Positions 28,594 through 37,518 of a stretch of DNA of 64,000 nucleotides are shown here, piece after piece; within the stretch, counting starts at the first letter, position 1; every line of letters starts with the position of its first letter. The DNA comes from Gracilimonas sp. (GTDB lineage Bacteria > Bacteroidota > Rhodothermia > Balneolales > Balneolaceae), in assembly GCF_014762685.1 (NCBI RefSeq), contig NZ_JABURM010000005.1, positions 248,001 to 312,000 on the forward strand, in the 5' to 3' direction. A model generated the notes under the pieces. The model saw nothing but the letters and a program-made list of their open reading frames with translations, did no database searches and was not told the origin of the DNA. The position numbers and the translations under genes are program-made.

Positions 28594-29682
28594 TTATTTA
28601 AAATTTGGGTTTCCAAATTTTTTCAATGTGCGGTAATGAGAACCAACAGCTTCCCTGAAAGTGTTATGATGATTGTATGGGATCCCGAATTCCCCGGCTG
28701 TTTGTTCAACAATAAGACTCACATCGGGGTAATGAACACTGCAAATTTTTGGGAAAAGATGATGTTCAATTTGGAAGTTTAGCCCCCCTATATACCAAGA
28801 TAAAGGTTTATTATCCCTGGCAAAGTTATTGGTGGTAATCATTTCATGTATAGCCCAGTGATTTTTAATGACATTATCTTCATTGGGTTCGGGATGCATG
28901 GTTTCTTCAACCACATGTGCAAGCTGGAAAATAACTCCCAAAATAAAACCCGCTGTAAGATGAAGGCTTACGAACCCGATTAACCATTGGTACCATGTAA
29001 TGTCTAAAAGCATCAGAGGAAGGGCAATCGTATACCCATAATAGATTATCTTTGTTACAATTAAAGTAATCCATTCTTTAACCGGATGATTTTTATTTTC
29101 ATAAGGTCCCAATGGCGATTTGAAGAAATACCAGTAATCTTTAACAAAAACCCAGAAAAAAGTGGCAAAACTATAGGCAAAAAAAGCCAAAATATGCTGA
29201 AGCCTGTGTATCGATTTGTGCTCAGAATGAGGCGACAACCGAATGAAGGCTGCTACTTCAAGGTCTTCATCATGTCCGTGGATGTTGGTGTAGGTATGGT
29301 GAATAATATTATGTGTGATTTTCCAGATATATCCATTGGCCCCCATCAAATCAAAAGTAAGCCCTAAAAAATAGTTTACAGTGCTGTTAGATGAATAAGC
29401 TCCGTGCAGGGCATCATGAGCGATTGAAAACCCGATTCCGGCCATTCCCACCCCCATTACAATGCTCAACAACCACATCGTTCCTAAAGAAAATTGCCCC
29501 GTCATTATTAAAGCATAGGCTCCAAAATAAAGGCCTAAAAGTGTGATGGTTTTTAACACCATTGAAAAGTTGGCATGTTTTGAAAGACTGTTTTCTTCAA
29601 AGTATTTATCCACCCTATTTTTAACTGTCCGGCTGAATTCCTTATCAATCTTATTATTGAACGTAACTTTATTTACACTCAC
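28594..29682 (-). CDS. Acyl-lipid/acyl-CoA fatty acid desaturase
   Basis: A 362-residue membrane desaturase with three histidine boxes: HDALHGAY, HNIIHHTYTN and QIEHHLFP, which place it with front-end (delta-5/6-like) membrane desaturases that use di-iron. Hydrophobic segments flank boxes 1-2 and precede box 3. No fused cytochrome b5 is present, so electrons must come from a separate ferredoxin or reductase. It should introduce double bonds into membrane lipid acyl chains. The next leftward gene upstream encodes a saccharopine-dehydrogenase-like reductase. Confidence 0.93.
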   Translation of the reverse strand: MSVNKVTFNNKIDKEFSRTVKNRVDKYFEENSLSKHANFSMVLKTITLLGLYFGAYALIMTGQFSLGTMWLLSIVMGVGMAGIGFSIAHDALHGAYSSNSTVNYFLGLTFDLMGANGYIWKITHNIIHHTYTNIHGHDEDLEVAAFIRLSPHSEHKSIHRLQHILAFFAYSFATFFWVFVKDYWYFFKSPLGPYENKNHPVKEWITLIVTKIIYYGYTIALPLMLLDITWYQWLIGFVSLHLTAGFILGVIFQLAHVVEETMHPEPNEDNVIKNHWAIHEMITTNNFARDNKPLSWYIGGLNFQIEHHLFPKICSVHYPDVSLIVEQTAGEFGIPYNHHNTFREAVGSHYRTLKKFGNPNFK

Positions 29683-29745
29683 AGATACCTCTGTTAATGG
29701 TTAACCATTGAATTTTAAAATACACATAAAGTAAGAGAAAATTAT

Positions 29746-30939
29746 TTAGGGATTCATTTTAATGAATAACCCCTTGGAAGTCATTCGTTCAATCAATGCA
29801 TCCCCAAAAGCAGTAATCGGAGTTAAAAAACCATTTTTTTGAGAATCTTTATCTGTTGATTCAAGAAGACATAGAGCTGATTCACACAAAAAGAAAACGG
29901 TTGATTTATTACCTGGATCTCCCGGATATGACATTTGGAGCTTCGTTTTATTTCCTTCATAATCATCTGCAAAAGCAGTCATTTTGAAATAACCTTTTTC
30001 AATTTTTTTTTCAGATGGCCCTTCTCCGGGTGCAGGCATTACTTTTTGTAAGAGTTTGCGAAACCATTTTTTAGGCCCTAAAACCGTAATTGAAAGCAAG
30101 ACGATAGAAACCAGAATAAATGGAATAGGATTATACCATTTTCCCAGGGAAGAGTGTTCGCTATATGAAATACTTTTGGCGTAACAAAATTTTGTATCAT
30201 GCATCATTGAAGCACTTTTATAAACTATTTTTGAGTTAATAGATCCCATTATAAAAGGGGCAGACCACCGATGAATTTTTTTGTCGTAACCAAAAAAATG
30301 AGATCGTTTAGGAGTATGAATTTGTTGATTTCCTTTATCAATTAACAATTTCGGATCAGCCATTTTCTTGTATTCACCGGTCTCAAATTTATTCATCATA
30401 GTGGCGATCGTTCCCCCATTAAAGCCACCACTGATACTGTAATAAGCTCTGATATCTAATTTTTCAGGACAATCAAACTCTTTACTCAATAGAAATGCTG
30501 CGATATCAGCAGGTACACTGTCAAACCCTGAAAAGGGAATAAGTTTTGCCCCGGTCTTTTTGGCTAATTTTTCGTACTTGTTTTTCATTTTCTTTATAAA
30601 TCCAACTTCCCCGGTAATGTCCAGGTAGTGAGTGCCAAATTTTGCACAAGCTGCAATTACTTCTTCTCCGTACAAAGAAAAAGGCCCAACCGTTGTTATG
30701 ATGATTCGGGCTTGTTTTACGACCGTTTCTACTTGCTCCCGAATGGTAGTATCTATAGTAAAACACTGGTTTTTAGCAAAATTCAGTTTTTCAGCTATTA
30801 GGCCAAGTTTGTCAGGATTTCGAGCTGCAATACCGTATTTCAGGGTGTCCGGTGTATGATCCTTTAAATATTGTGCCGCTCGTTTACCGGTAAATCCGGT
30901 AGCACCTATCAGGATAATATCAAAAGGTTTTGGAGGCAT
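29746..30939 (-). CDS. Saccharopine dehydrogenase-like / trans-acting enoyl-reductase-like protein
   Basis: A 397-residue protein starting at ATG 30939; an upstream start at 30984 adds a poor N-terminus. The Rossmann motif IILIGATGFTGKRAAQYL near residue 5 is followed by AARNPDKLGL and ITTVGPFSLYGEEVI, then THYLDITGEVGF and SGFDSVPADIAAFLL, as in the saccharopine-dehydrogenase-like oxidoreductases related to mycobacterial trans-acting enoyl reductase. A transmembrane segment (FILVSIVLLSITVLG) lies about two-thirds along. The substrate is unknown; the neighbouring desaturase suggests lipid metabolism. Confidence 0.85.
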   Translation of the reverse strand: MPPKPFDIILIGATGFTGKRAAQYLKDHTPDTLKYGIAARNPDKLGLIAEKLNFAKNQCFTIDTTIREQVETVVKQARIIITTVGPFSLYGEEVIAACAKFGTHYLDITGEVGFIKKMKNKYEKLAKKTGAKLIPFSGFDSVPADIAAFLLSKEFDCPEKLDIRAYYSISGGFNGGTIATMMNKFETGEYKKMADPKLLIDKGNQQIHTPKRSHFFGYDKKIHRWSAPFIMGSINSKIVYKSASMMHDTKFCYAKSISYSEHSSLGKWYNPIPFILVSIVLLSITVLGPKKWFRKLLQKVMPAPGEGPSEKKIEKGYFKMTAFADDYEGNKTKLQMSYPGDPGNKSTVFFLCESALCLLESTDKDSQKNGFLTPITAFGDALIERMTSKGLFIKMNP

Positions 30940-30967
30940 AATTAAATTATAAATGGAATTCACAGAT

Positions 30968-31005
30968 ATAAAAAAACCCCGCACATAAATTACGTGCGGG
31001 GTTTT
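30968..31005 (-). terminator. Terminator of the first cold-shock gene
   Basis: AAAACCCCGCAC (30973-30984) pairs perfectly with GTGCGGGGTTTT (30994-31005); on the minus strand it is followed by seven T residues. It separates the cold-shock gene from the reductase gene, whose promoter must lie between 30940 and 30972. Confidence 0.92.
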
Positions 31006-31024
31006 AAAGTCTCGTTGGCTAGAA

Positions 31025-31234
31025 TTAGCTCACTCGAGAAACTTCCACGGCACTAAGGCCTTTAGGGGTTTCTTCAACGTCGTATTCTACTTCTTCGCCA
31101 TCAGCAAGCCCCTCTTCAAATCCAAGGTTTTGAATGTTGTTGCGGTGAACAAAGATGTCTTTTCCACCATTTTCAGGTTCGATGAAACCAAAACCTTTCT
31201 GTGCATCAAACCATTTAATTTTACCGTATTCCAT
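31025..31234 (-). CDS. Cold-shock protein (CspA family), first copy
   Basis: A 69-residue OB-fold nucleic-acid chaperone: MEYGKIKWFDAQKGFGFIEP holds RNP-1 and [10 protein letters not shown] holds RNP-2. ATG 31234 gives the standard N-terminus; an earlier in-frame ATG at 31267 adds an implausible leader. It has a long 5' leader and shares an upstream element with a second copy at 35001-35210, to which it is about 70-75% identical. It probably melts RNA structure in cold or stress. Confidence 0.95.
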   Translation of the reverse strand: MEYGKIKWFDAQKGFGFIEPENGGKDIFVHRNNIQNLGFEEGLADGEEVEYDVEETPKGLSAVEVSRVS

Positions 31235-31541
31235 AATTGTGTTGTGTTGTATTGAGTGCAACCACATGCTATAGTTTTGAGATTGATCAAAGCTATACTA
31301 AGTGTAGTTGCTTATTTATTGTTAGTTGTACAAACTATAGAGGGGAAACAAATACTATACTGAAAATACTAATACTGATTCTTACCATACATTTTGCATC
31401 ACCTATAATATCTGCTTTTATATAATTAATACCAAAAAAGTGAATGTTAATTTCAGATTAGCTATTAAGTATCAGTTAGTTTTGCATATTATTGAGTGTT
31501 TAACTGCGTTATAAAAATGCTAATAGGTTAGGCTAAATCCA
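31235..31541. other. Divergent spacer with cold-shock upstream element
   Basis: 307 bp between the first cold-shock gene and an aspartyl-protease gene. The segment next to the cold-shock gene is its probable long leader; 31318-31349 is an element repeated upstream of the second cold-shock gene. The remainder is AT rich with no convincing gene or terminator. Confidence 0.55.
31318..31349 (-). promoter_or_regulatory. Shared upstream element of cold-shock genes (copy 1)
   Basis: This 32-nt block matches 35303-35334 at 28 of 32 positions. It begins 84 nt before the cold-shock ATG. Sense-strand landmarks are GTTTCCCC, then TAGTTTGTA, then AACTAACAAT. The middle piece resembles the TTTG-ending -7 box of Bacteroidota-type promoters, so the block is probably a promoter, leaving a leader of about 70 nt. 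This role is inferred. Confidence 0.6.
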
Positions 31542-32840
31542 GTGATTATACTAAAAGCTTTTAAAAAATCTTGTGTCCTTGTGTTGTTGTTGCTTCTGTT
31601 AGCAGGTTCTAACATCCTGTATGCGCAGGAATCTACCCCTAATATATTCGAGATTACTCAAAATAAAGACCGGCGGGTAACCATTCCTTTTAAACTGATT
31701 AATAATCTTATAGTGGTAGAGGTGCATATAAATAATTCTGTTCCCATGAAATTTATTCTGGATTCAGGGGCGACTGGGAATATAATTACTTCCTTATATG
31801 ATGAAGAACTTTATTTGAATAATGTAAATACGGTACGGCTTGCAGGTCTTGGAGAGGGAACTGCAATTGAAGCATTTCAGTCATTAGATAATACCATTCA
31901 GATTGGAGATAGAATAAGGGCGGTAAATGCAGAAATTCTATTATTGAAGCAAGATGTCTTTCAGCTTGATACTTTTATGGGAACCAGGATCCATGGAATA
32001 TTAGGGCACGACTTTTTCGAAAGCTTTATCGTTGAAATTAACTACAGTAGAAAATTACTAAGGATCTACGAGCCCAATAATTTCAAGGAAAAATTCAAAG
32101 AGCTACCCGAACATCGAAAATGGTATGAGCTTCCCATGTCAGTGCAAGACAATAAATCGTACCTTAATGTAGGATATAAACATAAAAATGGAGATGAATT
32201 TATACCCCTTCGGTTGCTCCTCGATACAGGAGCCAGTAACTCATTTTCTTTATATGAGTCTATGGATGAAAGTATTAAAGTACCTGATGTAACCATAAAT
32301 TCTATTATCGGCACCGGCTTGAGCGGAAAAGTAACCGGAGAGCTTGGGCGGGTACAATCAATGAAAGTTGGAGAATTTATTTTTGAAGAGCCGGTAGTTG
32401 CATTTCCTGACAGTCATTCTGTGCGAAGGGTTCTGAGGGTTGAGGATAGAAAAGGCAGTATTGGAGGAGATATTTTCCGAAGATTTAAAGTGATCTTTAA
32501 TTATGGGAACGAATTGCTTTATCTCCGTAGAAATAGTGATTTCAATGATGAATTTTATTTTAATACCAGCGGCATAGAAGTTTATACGCCTGTTCCCGAT
32601 CTCCCGTTTTATGTAGTGGCCTATGTAAGGGAAGGCTCACCGGCGTTTTCAGCAGGTGTAAAAGAAGGTGATGTCATCAGAGAGATAAATGGAACACGGG
32701 CAGTAGATCTCAAGATGAATGACCTAATCAATTACCTTCAGTATAAAAAAAGTAAAACAATATCCTTGAAGGTTGAAAGAGATTCAACAGTCAAGAATCT
32801 CAGTTTTAGAATGGATGCTCAACTTGTGCCGGATAGTTGA
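31542..32840 (+). CDS. Exported double-domain retropepsin-like aspartyl protease with C-terminal PDZ
   Basis: A 432-residue exported protein starting with GTG 31542, since the frame meets a stop just upstream (31524) and no ATG is nearby. After the signal peptide ending ILYAQ it has two retropepsin-like motifs, MKFILDSGATGNIIT and LRLLLDTGASNSFSL, each with the catalytic DSG/DTG, so both lobes are in one chain. A C-terminal PDZ domain contains SPAFSAGVKEGDVIREINGT. It is expected to be a periplasmic endopeptidase. The substrate is unknown. An S10 peptidase gene follows after 92 nt. Confidence 0.9.
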   Translation: MIILKAFKKSCVLVLLLLLLAGSNILYAQESTPNIFEITQNKDRRVTIPFKLINNLIVVEVHINNSVPMKFILDSGATGNIITSLYDEELYLNNVNTVRLAGLGEGTAIEAFQSLDNTIQIGDRIRAVNAEILLLKQDVFQLDTFMGTRIHGILGHDFFESFIVEINYSRKLLRIYEPNNFKEKFKELPEHRKWYELPMSVQDNKSYLNVGYKHKNGDEFIPLRLLLDTGASNSFSLYESMDESIKVPDVTINSIIGTGLSGKVTGELGRVQSMKVGEFIFEEPVVAFPDSHSVRRVLRVEDRKGSIGGDIFRRFKVIFNYGNELLYLRRNSDFNDEFYFNTSGIEVYTPVPDLPFYVVAYVREGSPAFSAGVKEGDVIREINGTRAVDLKMNDLINYLQYKKSKTISLKVERDSTVKNLSFRMDAQLVPDS

Positions 32841-32932
32841 ATGGAAAATAGATTTTACTGTTTTTGACTATAATTTGATTTCATTATTTACTAACTACAC
32901 AGTTGTCAAATAATAATTAACCATTTACAAAT

Positions 32933-34432
32933 ATGCTTATAAAGATACGAAAGCCTTTACTTCTGATCGCACTTATGCTCTTCTGTGTTTCAGTAGTGGC
33001 TCAGGAAAATAACAATGAACGAGTATCAAAAGTTGATTGGAGTAAAACCACCGAGCATCAAGTTACGATAAAAGGACAACGCGTTCCATATACAACTACT
33101 GTAGGAAACCAACCGGTCTGGAATGAGGATGGAAAACCCATTGCCTCGTTATTTTATACGTACTATGAACGATCGGATGTAAAAGATAAAACCAAGCGGC
33201 CGCTTGTATTTTCATTTAATGGTGGCCCCGGTTCTGCCTCAGTTTGGATGCATATTGGATACACAGGTCCTAAGTTGTTAAAGATTGATGACGAGGGATT
33301 CCCGATTCAACCCTATGGAGTCAAGGATAACCCCAATTCCATTCTTGATGTTGCTGATATTATTTTTGTGAACCCGGTAAATGTAGCTTTCTCACGGATT
33401 ATAGATGAAGAGGCTAAAAGGGAAACTTTTTTTGGGGTAAATGCTGATGTTGAATATTTGGCTGATTGGATAGATACTTTTGTTTCACGGCAAAATCGGT
33501 GGCCTTCCCCAAAATATTTGATTGGCGAAAGTTATGGAACTACACGGGTATCAGGGTTGGCAAACCAGCTTCAGTCAGCTCATTGGATGTATCTGAATGG
33601 GGTGATATTGGTTTCTCCTACCGGATTGGGAATAGAACGCGGCGGACCGGTAGGGGATGCTCTTCCATTGCCATATTTTGCTGCAACAGCTTGGTACCAT
33701 AATGCATTAGACAACAGTCTCCAGCAAAAAGATCTGGATCAAATACTGCCGGAAGTAGAAGGGTTTACCGTTAATGAATATATACCGGCACTTGCTAAAG
33801 GCGGTTTTATAGAGGAAGCTGAAAAACAGCAGATAGCAGAAAAAGTGGCTTTGTATTCTGGTATTTCAAAACAAGCTGTTTTAGACCGAAACCTAAGTAT
33901 CTCCACTTCTTTTTTCTGGAAAGAATTGCTTCGTGATCAGAGTTTAACCGTTGGCCGGCTTGACTCAAGATATCGTGGCATAGATCGCGAAAACGGGGGA
34001 GAGCGTTATGATTTTGATCCGGCTCTTACGGCTTGGAATCATGCTTTTACACCGGCGATTAACCACTACTTGAGAGATGTATTGGGATATGAGACTGATC
34101 TTCGGTATTGGACTTTTGGTCCGGTTCACCCATGGGACAGAAGCCGAGACAATACAGGCGAGAACCTGCGTTCTGCTATGGCTCAAAATCCATTTTTACA
34201 CACTATGGTACAATCCGGATATTATGATGGCGGAACGAATTATTTTGATGCCAAATACACGATGTGGAATCTAGACCCCAGCGGGAAACTCAAAGACCGG
34301 TTGTCCTTCAAAGGTTATCGAAGCGGCCATATGATGTATTTACGAGCAGAGGATTTAACCACTTCTAACGAAGACATCAGGGAGTTTATCAGAAACTCTA
34401 TTCCCGAAGAGGGAATGCCAGCTAAGTATTAA
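32933..34432 (+). CDS. Secreted S10-family serine carboxypeptidase
   Basis: A 499-residue exported alpha/beta-hydrolase peptidase. Signal peptide ends SVVAQ. The S10 landmarks are FSFNGGPGSASVWMHIG (oxyanion region), YLIGESYGTTRVSGLA (nucleophile Ser in GESYG) and the C-terminal YRSGHMMYLR containing the catalytic His. S10 enzymes remove C-terminal residues at acidic pH and are mainly eukaryotic, but a bacterial secreted group exists. It follows the aspartyl protease and may be co-transcribed. Confidence 0.93.
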   Translation: MLIKIRKPLLLIALMLFCVSVVAQENNNERVSKVDWSKTTEHQVTIKGQRVPYTTTVGNQPVWNEDGKPIASLFYTYYERSDVKDKTKRPLVFSFNGGPGSASVWMHIGYTGPKLLKIDDEGFPIQPYGVKDNPNSILDVADIIFVNPVNVAFSRIIDEEAKRETFFGVNADVEYLADWIDTFVSRQNRWPSPKYLIGESYGTTRVSGLANQLQSAHWMYLNGVILVSPTGLGIERGGPVGDALPLPYFAATAWYHNALDNSLQQKDLDQILPEVEGFTVNEYIPALAKGGFIEEAEKQQIAEKVALYSGISKQAVLDRNLSISTSFFWKELLRDQSLTVGRLDSRYRGIDRENGGERYDFDPALTAWNHAFTPAINHYLRDVLGYETDLRYWTFGPVHPWDRSRDNTGENLRSAMAQNPFLHTMVQSGYYDGGTNYFDAKYTMWNLDPSGKLKDRLSFKGYRSGHMMYLRAEDLTTSNEDIREFIRNSIPEEGMPAKY

Positions 34433-34440
34433 ATACGATA

Positions 34441-34860
34441 TCAGGGAGCTTTCAATGTGTCTGGTTTAGTGTGTTTTTTTCCAAAAAGCCGAACACCCCA
34501 GTAAACAAAGAAAGCTCTTATTCGGCTCATTCCGTCATTGACACACATTTCACGAAGGAGTTCATCCGCATATTTTCGATGCTTTCGTTCCAGATATTGT
34601 TCTCTAATCAATTGGTATAGAGCATCATGAACCAATGAGCCCTCCATAAAATTTTTGGTATCGATAGTTGGCCCGCTGGGCCCGTCCCATGAGTACCCTT
34701 CAGAGAGGAACAAGTGTCCTTCCTCTGTTAAATAGAGAAAATTATTTCCAATCTTATTTGGAGGATAGATTTTTACTTTTCGGGAATAAGACTCAACCAT
34801 TGTGTATTTATAGGTTCTGCGTTTTTTATATAAAATCATTTTACCGATCTCAATTAACAT
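34441..34860 (-). CDS. DUF1353-family protein
   Basis: A 139-residue protein with the DUF1353 hallmark GYSWDGPSGPTIDTKNFMEGSLVHDALYQL, split here as WDGPSGP and SLVHDALYQLIREQYL, followed by ADELLREMCVNDGMSR. The family is common in phages and bacteria and has no settled function. No other phage gene surrounds it. Starts at 34860, 34839 and 34800 are all in frame; only the core is certain. It ends 8 nt from the converging peptidase gene. Confidence 0.83.
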   Translation of the reverse strand: MLIEIGKMILYKKRRTYKYTMVESYSRKVKIYPPNKIGNNFLYLTEEGHLFLSEGYSWDGPSGPTIDTKNFMEGSLVHDALYQLIREQYLERKHRKYADELLREMCVNDGMSRIRAFFVYWGVRLFGKKHTKPDTLKAP

Positions 34861-34945
34861 TTAGGAAAGAGTATCAGATAAAATGGGTTGAATCAAGAAA
34901 ATATTATATAAAAAAAGAGGGGAGAGAAGAGCATATTGTATGTAA

Positions 34946-34981
34946 TAAAAAAAGCCCGATTTCTTACGAAACCGGGCTTTT
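34946..34981 (-). terminator. Terminator of the second cold-shock gene
   Basis: AAAAGCCCGATT (34950-34961) pairs with AACCGGGCTTTT (34970-34981) with one mismatch; read on the minus strand it is followed by a T run. It ends the cold-shock transcript. Confidence 0.88.
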
Positions 34982-35000
34982 AATTTCATCGAATGGTGAA

Positions 35001-35210
35001 TTATTCGAGGATGTAAACTTCAGTGGCGCTAAGGCCTTTATCCGTTTCTTCCACAGAAAATTCAACTTCTTCGCCGTCATTGATACCTTCGTTAAATCCA
35101 AGGTTTTCAATGTTGTTGCGGTGAACAAAGATGTCTTTTTCACCATTATCAGGTTGGATAAACCCAAAACCTTTTTGAGTATCGAACCATTTTACTTTAC
35201 CGTATTCCAT
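35001..35210 (-). CDS. Cold-shock protein (CspA family), second copy
   Basis: A 69-residue cold-shock OB-fold protein: [20 protein letters not shown] and [15 protein letters not shown] contain RNP-1 and RNP-2. It is a paralogue of the copy at 31025-31234, with the same length and similar residues along most of its length, but a different C-terminus (TEVYILE). It is presumably an RNA chaperone. An upstream element at 35303-35334, 93 nt before the ATG, is shared with the first copy. Confidence 0.95.
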   Translation of the reverse strand: MEYGKVKWFDTQKGFGFIQPDNGEKDIFVHRNNIENLGFNEGINDGEEVEFSVEETDKGLSATEVYILE

Positions 35211-35523
35211 AATAAAAATATAAGTGTTGTTTCACAGGCACAGTGTACTGTATGCTTAAATAAATGAGCATACTTCATTTCTTAAATCGGCTGTGAGAAT
35301 TAATTGTTAGTTATACAAACTAAGAAGGGGAAACTATTACTGTACTAAATAAGAAAATACCGATGTTGCCTTTAATTTGTGTCCTCAAGGTCTCGTTATT
35401 TCCGGCCAATAACAAACTTTATTTGGGCAGGCAGAGAGTTGACAGGGTGAATGTTAATCGAGATTGAGACAGTTGCGAACCTATTTTTCCTAATTTAAGT
35501 ACTATCATCCTGTCAACTATCAA
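35211..35523. other. Non-coding spacer with cold-shock leader
   Basis: 313 bp between the second cold-shock gene (start 35210) and the nuclease gene end (35524). It holds the cold-shock leader and the shared element; the right part is AT rich with no credible gene. Confidence 0.55.
35303..35334 (-). promoter_or_regulatory. Shared upstream element of cold-shock genes (copy 2)
   Basis: 28 of 32 bases match 31318-31349; differences sit at the 11th position and in a three-base patch at 21-23. It lies 93 nt before the ATG. It is probably the promoter of the gene, leaving a long leader, as is usual for cold-shock mRNAs. Confidence 0.6.
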
Positions 35524-36303
35524 TCAATCATAAATCTCATTGATCAAGCCGGCCAGGCGAATTCCGGCCTTGAGTAACCTCATCTGAACAGTATCCCAGT
35601 TTTTATAGCTGTATTCGTAGCTTAACTCCTTATTCTCCGGTATGTCATATACTTGAGGTAACAGAGCTTTTGATTCATAAGCCCAGTCAAGTACGGAGCT
35701 ACTCTGCCATTCTTTAATTTGCTTTTCAGTAGGGTGATTGATAAAGCTTGAGAGTTCAGTGAAACTGAGCTGTTTATCGTCAATAATTTCGCTGTCCCAA
35801 ACACGGTGTAAATTAGAGTTTTCCCAAAACCATTCAACACGCACATCATTTCCACCTCGGTCTGTGCCATTACCGACGTGCAGCGGCTGGTGTAAGTCAC
35901 CAACCAGATGAACTAATACTTTTAAATTTTCAGCTTCACGTTTGGCGCTCATGCCACCCTTTTTAAGTTCTTCTGTCATTTTATTAATGGCCCAAATGAT
36001 GTCGCCGTCTTCTTCTTTTTTAGCAGTTTCATATGTTTCGCCTTCGGGGATGGTAACATAATGCCAGGTTACCATATGGTCATATCCTCCATCCGAACGG
36101 ACCTCATCCATCCAGGTGCTGACTTCAGCCAAAGATTCATGCCCTAATACCCGCTGTACTTCTGCTGCCGCTTTTTCAGTGAGATATTGTTCGGCAATAT
36201 GACCGGTAGTGCGATGGCCTATTTGTCCCCAGCGAAGGGTTTCATTGGCAGTTGAAGTAAATCCTAATGCAAAAATAGAAAGGAGGGTAATAAGCTTTGT
36301 CAT
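35524..36303 (-). CDS. S1/P1-type secreted nuclease
   Basis: A 259-residue exported enzyme. The mature N-terminal Trp (in TLRWGQIGHRTTGHIAEQYL) and His residues bind zinc, as in P1 nuclease, and later ligands are STWMDEVRSD, HYVTIP, LVHLVGDLHQPLHVG and NDVRVEWFW with NLHRVWDSEII. The family uses three zinc ions to cut single-stranded DNA/RNA or remove 3'-phosphates. It may scavenge nucleic acid from outside. Bacterial members are usually about this length. Confidence 0.93.
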   Translation of the reverse strand: MTKLITLLSIFALGFTSTANETLRWGQIGHRTTGHIAEQYLTEKAAAEVQRVLGHESLAEVSTWMDEVRSDGGYDHMVTWHYVTIPEGETYETAKKEEDGDIIWAINKMTEELKKGGMSAKREAENLKVLVHLVGDLHQPLHVGNGTDRGGNDVRVEWFWENSNLHRVWDSEIIDDKQLSFTELSSFINHPTEKQIKEWQSSSVLDWAYESKALLPQVYDIPENKELSYEYSYKNWDTVQMRLLKAGIRLAGLINEIYD

Positions 36304-36382
36304 GATGAAGGAAATTGATTAAAATTTGGAGACGAAAGATAACAGCCTGTATGTTACAATTCAGTAATTATTATAAAATAAC

Positions 36383-36880
36383 TTATTTCAGTTCACCCAG
36401 TAAATTTTGCACATCCAAAGTTTTGGTAAACATATTTATGGACCCGTCTTCATTACGCGGCCATTCATTTTTAGGGCGATCCCGGTATAATTCTACTCCG
36501 TTTTCATCAGGATCGTCCAGGTAAATAGCCTCGGAAACTCCGTGATCTGAAGCTCCTGAAATCGGGTATTTTTTATCCATCAGGCGTTTTAAAATTTTAG
36601 CAAGCTCTTTTCTTGATGGGTAGAGGATAGCGGTATGAAACAAACCGACGCTTTGTTTTGGAGCAGGGGGTACTCCTTTGCTTTGCCAGGTGTTCAGTCC
36701 TATATGATGATGATATCCTCCGGCAGAGATAAATGCAGCCTGATCACCGTAAGTGGTAATTAATTCAAAACCCAATAATTCACAGTAAAAATCCAGAGAG
36801 CGCTGTAAATCTGCTACTTTCAGGTGGACGTGCCCTATTTGAGTTTGATCGGGAATTTTATAGTTATCTTCAATAGACAT
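36383..36880 (-). CDS. VOC-family protein (glyoxalase/extradiol dioxygenase-like)
   Basis: A 165-residue vicinal-oxygen-chelate protein with a start IGHVHLKVADLQRSLDFYCELLGFE and the second part YHHHIGLNTW, LFHTAILYPSRKE and GVELYRDRP. The first His (HVHLKV), HHIGLNTW and Glu in NGVELY fit metal ligands. It probably acts on a small phenolic or oxo compound. It begins just after the upstream gene in the same direction (14-nt gap), so both are likely one operon. Confidence 0.85.
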   Translation of the reverse strand: MSIEDNYKIPDQTQIGHVHLKVADLQRSLDFYCELLGFELITTYGDQAAFISAGGYHHHIGLNTWQSKGVPPAPKQSVGLFHTAILYPSRKELAKILKRLMDKKYPISGASDHGVSEAIYLDDPDENGVELYRDRPKNEWPRNEDGSINMFTKTLDVQNLLGELK

Positions 36881-36894
36881 AGTACCAAAAGTAT

Positions 36895-37335
36895 TTAGTT
36901 TTTGATCTCAACATATAAATCATGGTAATTTTCATTACCGGATGGTAAGTATCCGATATCTAATTTAAAATTCCCTGTGTTTATATTGTTTTTTTTAGCC
37001 CAGTCATATATTTCACCAAAAGTGGTGGCTATTTCTTTTAAAGGCCCGGGGTGTTTTTGATGAATATAATTTTTAGCCGGTATATGGACAGTTTTCATTC
37101 CTTCCGGAGTATCCTCATTTCCTCCGGTAACCTTTGTTCCAATAAATTGTGTATAGATATCATTTTTCACTTCCAGGCTGATATCCAGTAACACATCGTT
37201 TTTCCGGTTTTTAATTTCACTATAGCGCTCAAACATTTCTTTCCAGGCTTTGGGCATTTTTTCCCACAATTCATTCCATTTGGCTTGAACGGTAATACCT
37301 GTGACCCAAAAGGCTTCTTTCTCTATAATCTGCAT
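36895..37335 (-). CDS. GyrI-like effector-binding-domain protein
   Basis: A 146-residue protein resembling a stand-alone GyrI-like/AraC effector-binding domain: it starts IIEKEAFWVTGITVQAKWNELWEKMPKAW, with the conserved core VHIPAKNYIHQKHPGPL followed by IATTFGEIYDWAKKNNI and DLYVEIKN at the end. No DNA-binding helix is attached. Such domains bind small hydrophobic or cationic ligands and in other species sequester drugs or act with a regulator. It precedes the VOC protein and may bind its substrate. Confidence 0.82.
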   Translation of the reverse strand: MQIIEKEAFWVTGITVQAKWNELWEKMPKAWKEMFERYSEIKNRKNDVLLDISLEVKNDIYTQFIGTKVTGGNEDTPEGMKTVHIPAKNYIHQKHPGPLKEIATTFGEIYDWAKKNNINTGNFKLDIGYLPSGNENYHDLYVEIKN

Positions 37336-37518
37336 AATCTTTTTGTTGAAGGATATTTGTCTGAGTGTTAATTCTCAAGGTTAACTCAAATAACCTTGTT
37401 TTTGTAAACCCTCGTAAAACTATTATTCAAACAGGAACAATATATAATTGTTTCGCTTTGAATTTAGAAATATTGGCTAAGTATTCAGCCTGATTTTTAA
37501 TTAAAGAGAGGAGTTATT

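Noticed and set aside
34668-35267. A 199-codon plus-strand frame across the second cold-shock gene
   Set aside because: Antisense to a clear cold-shock gene and a DUF1353 gene, with a phage-like lack of domain; it is a shadow of those frames.
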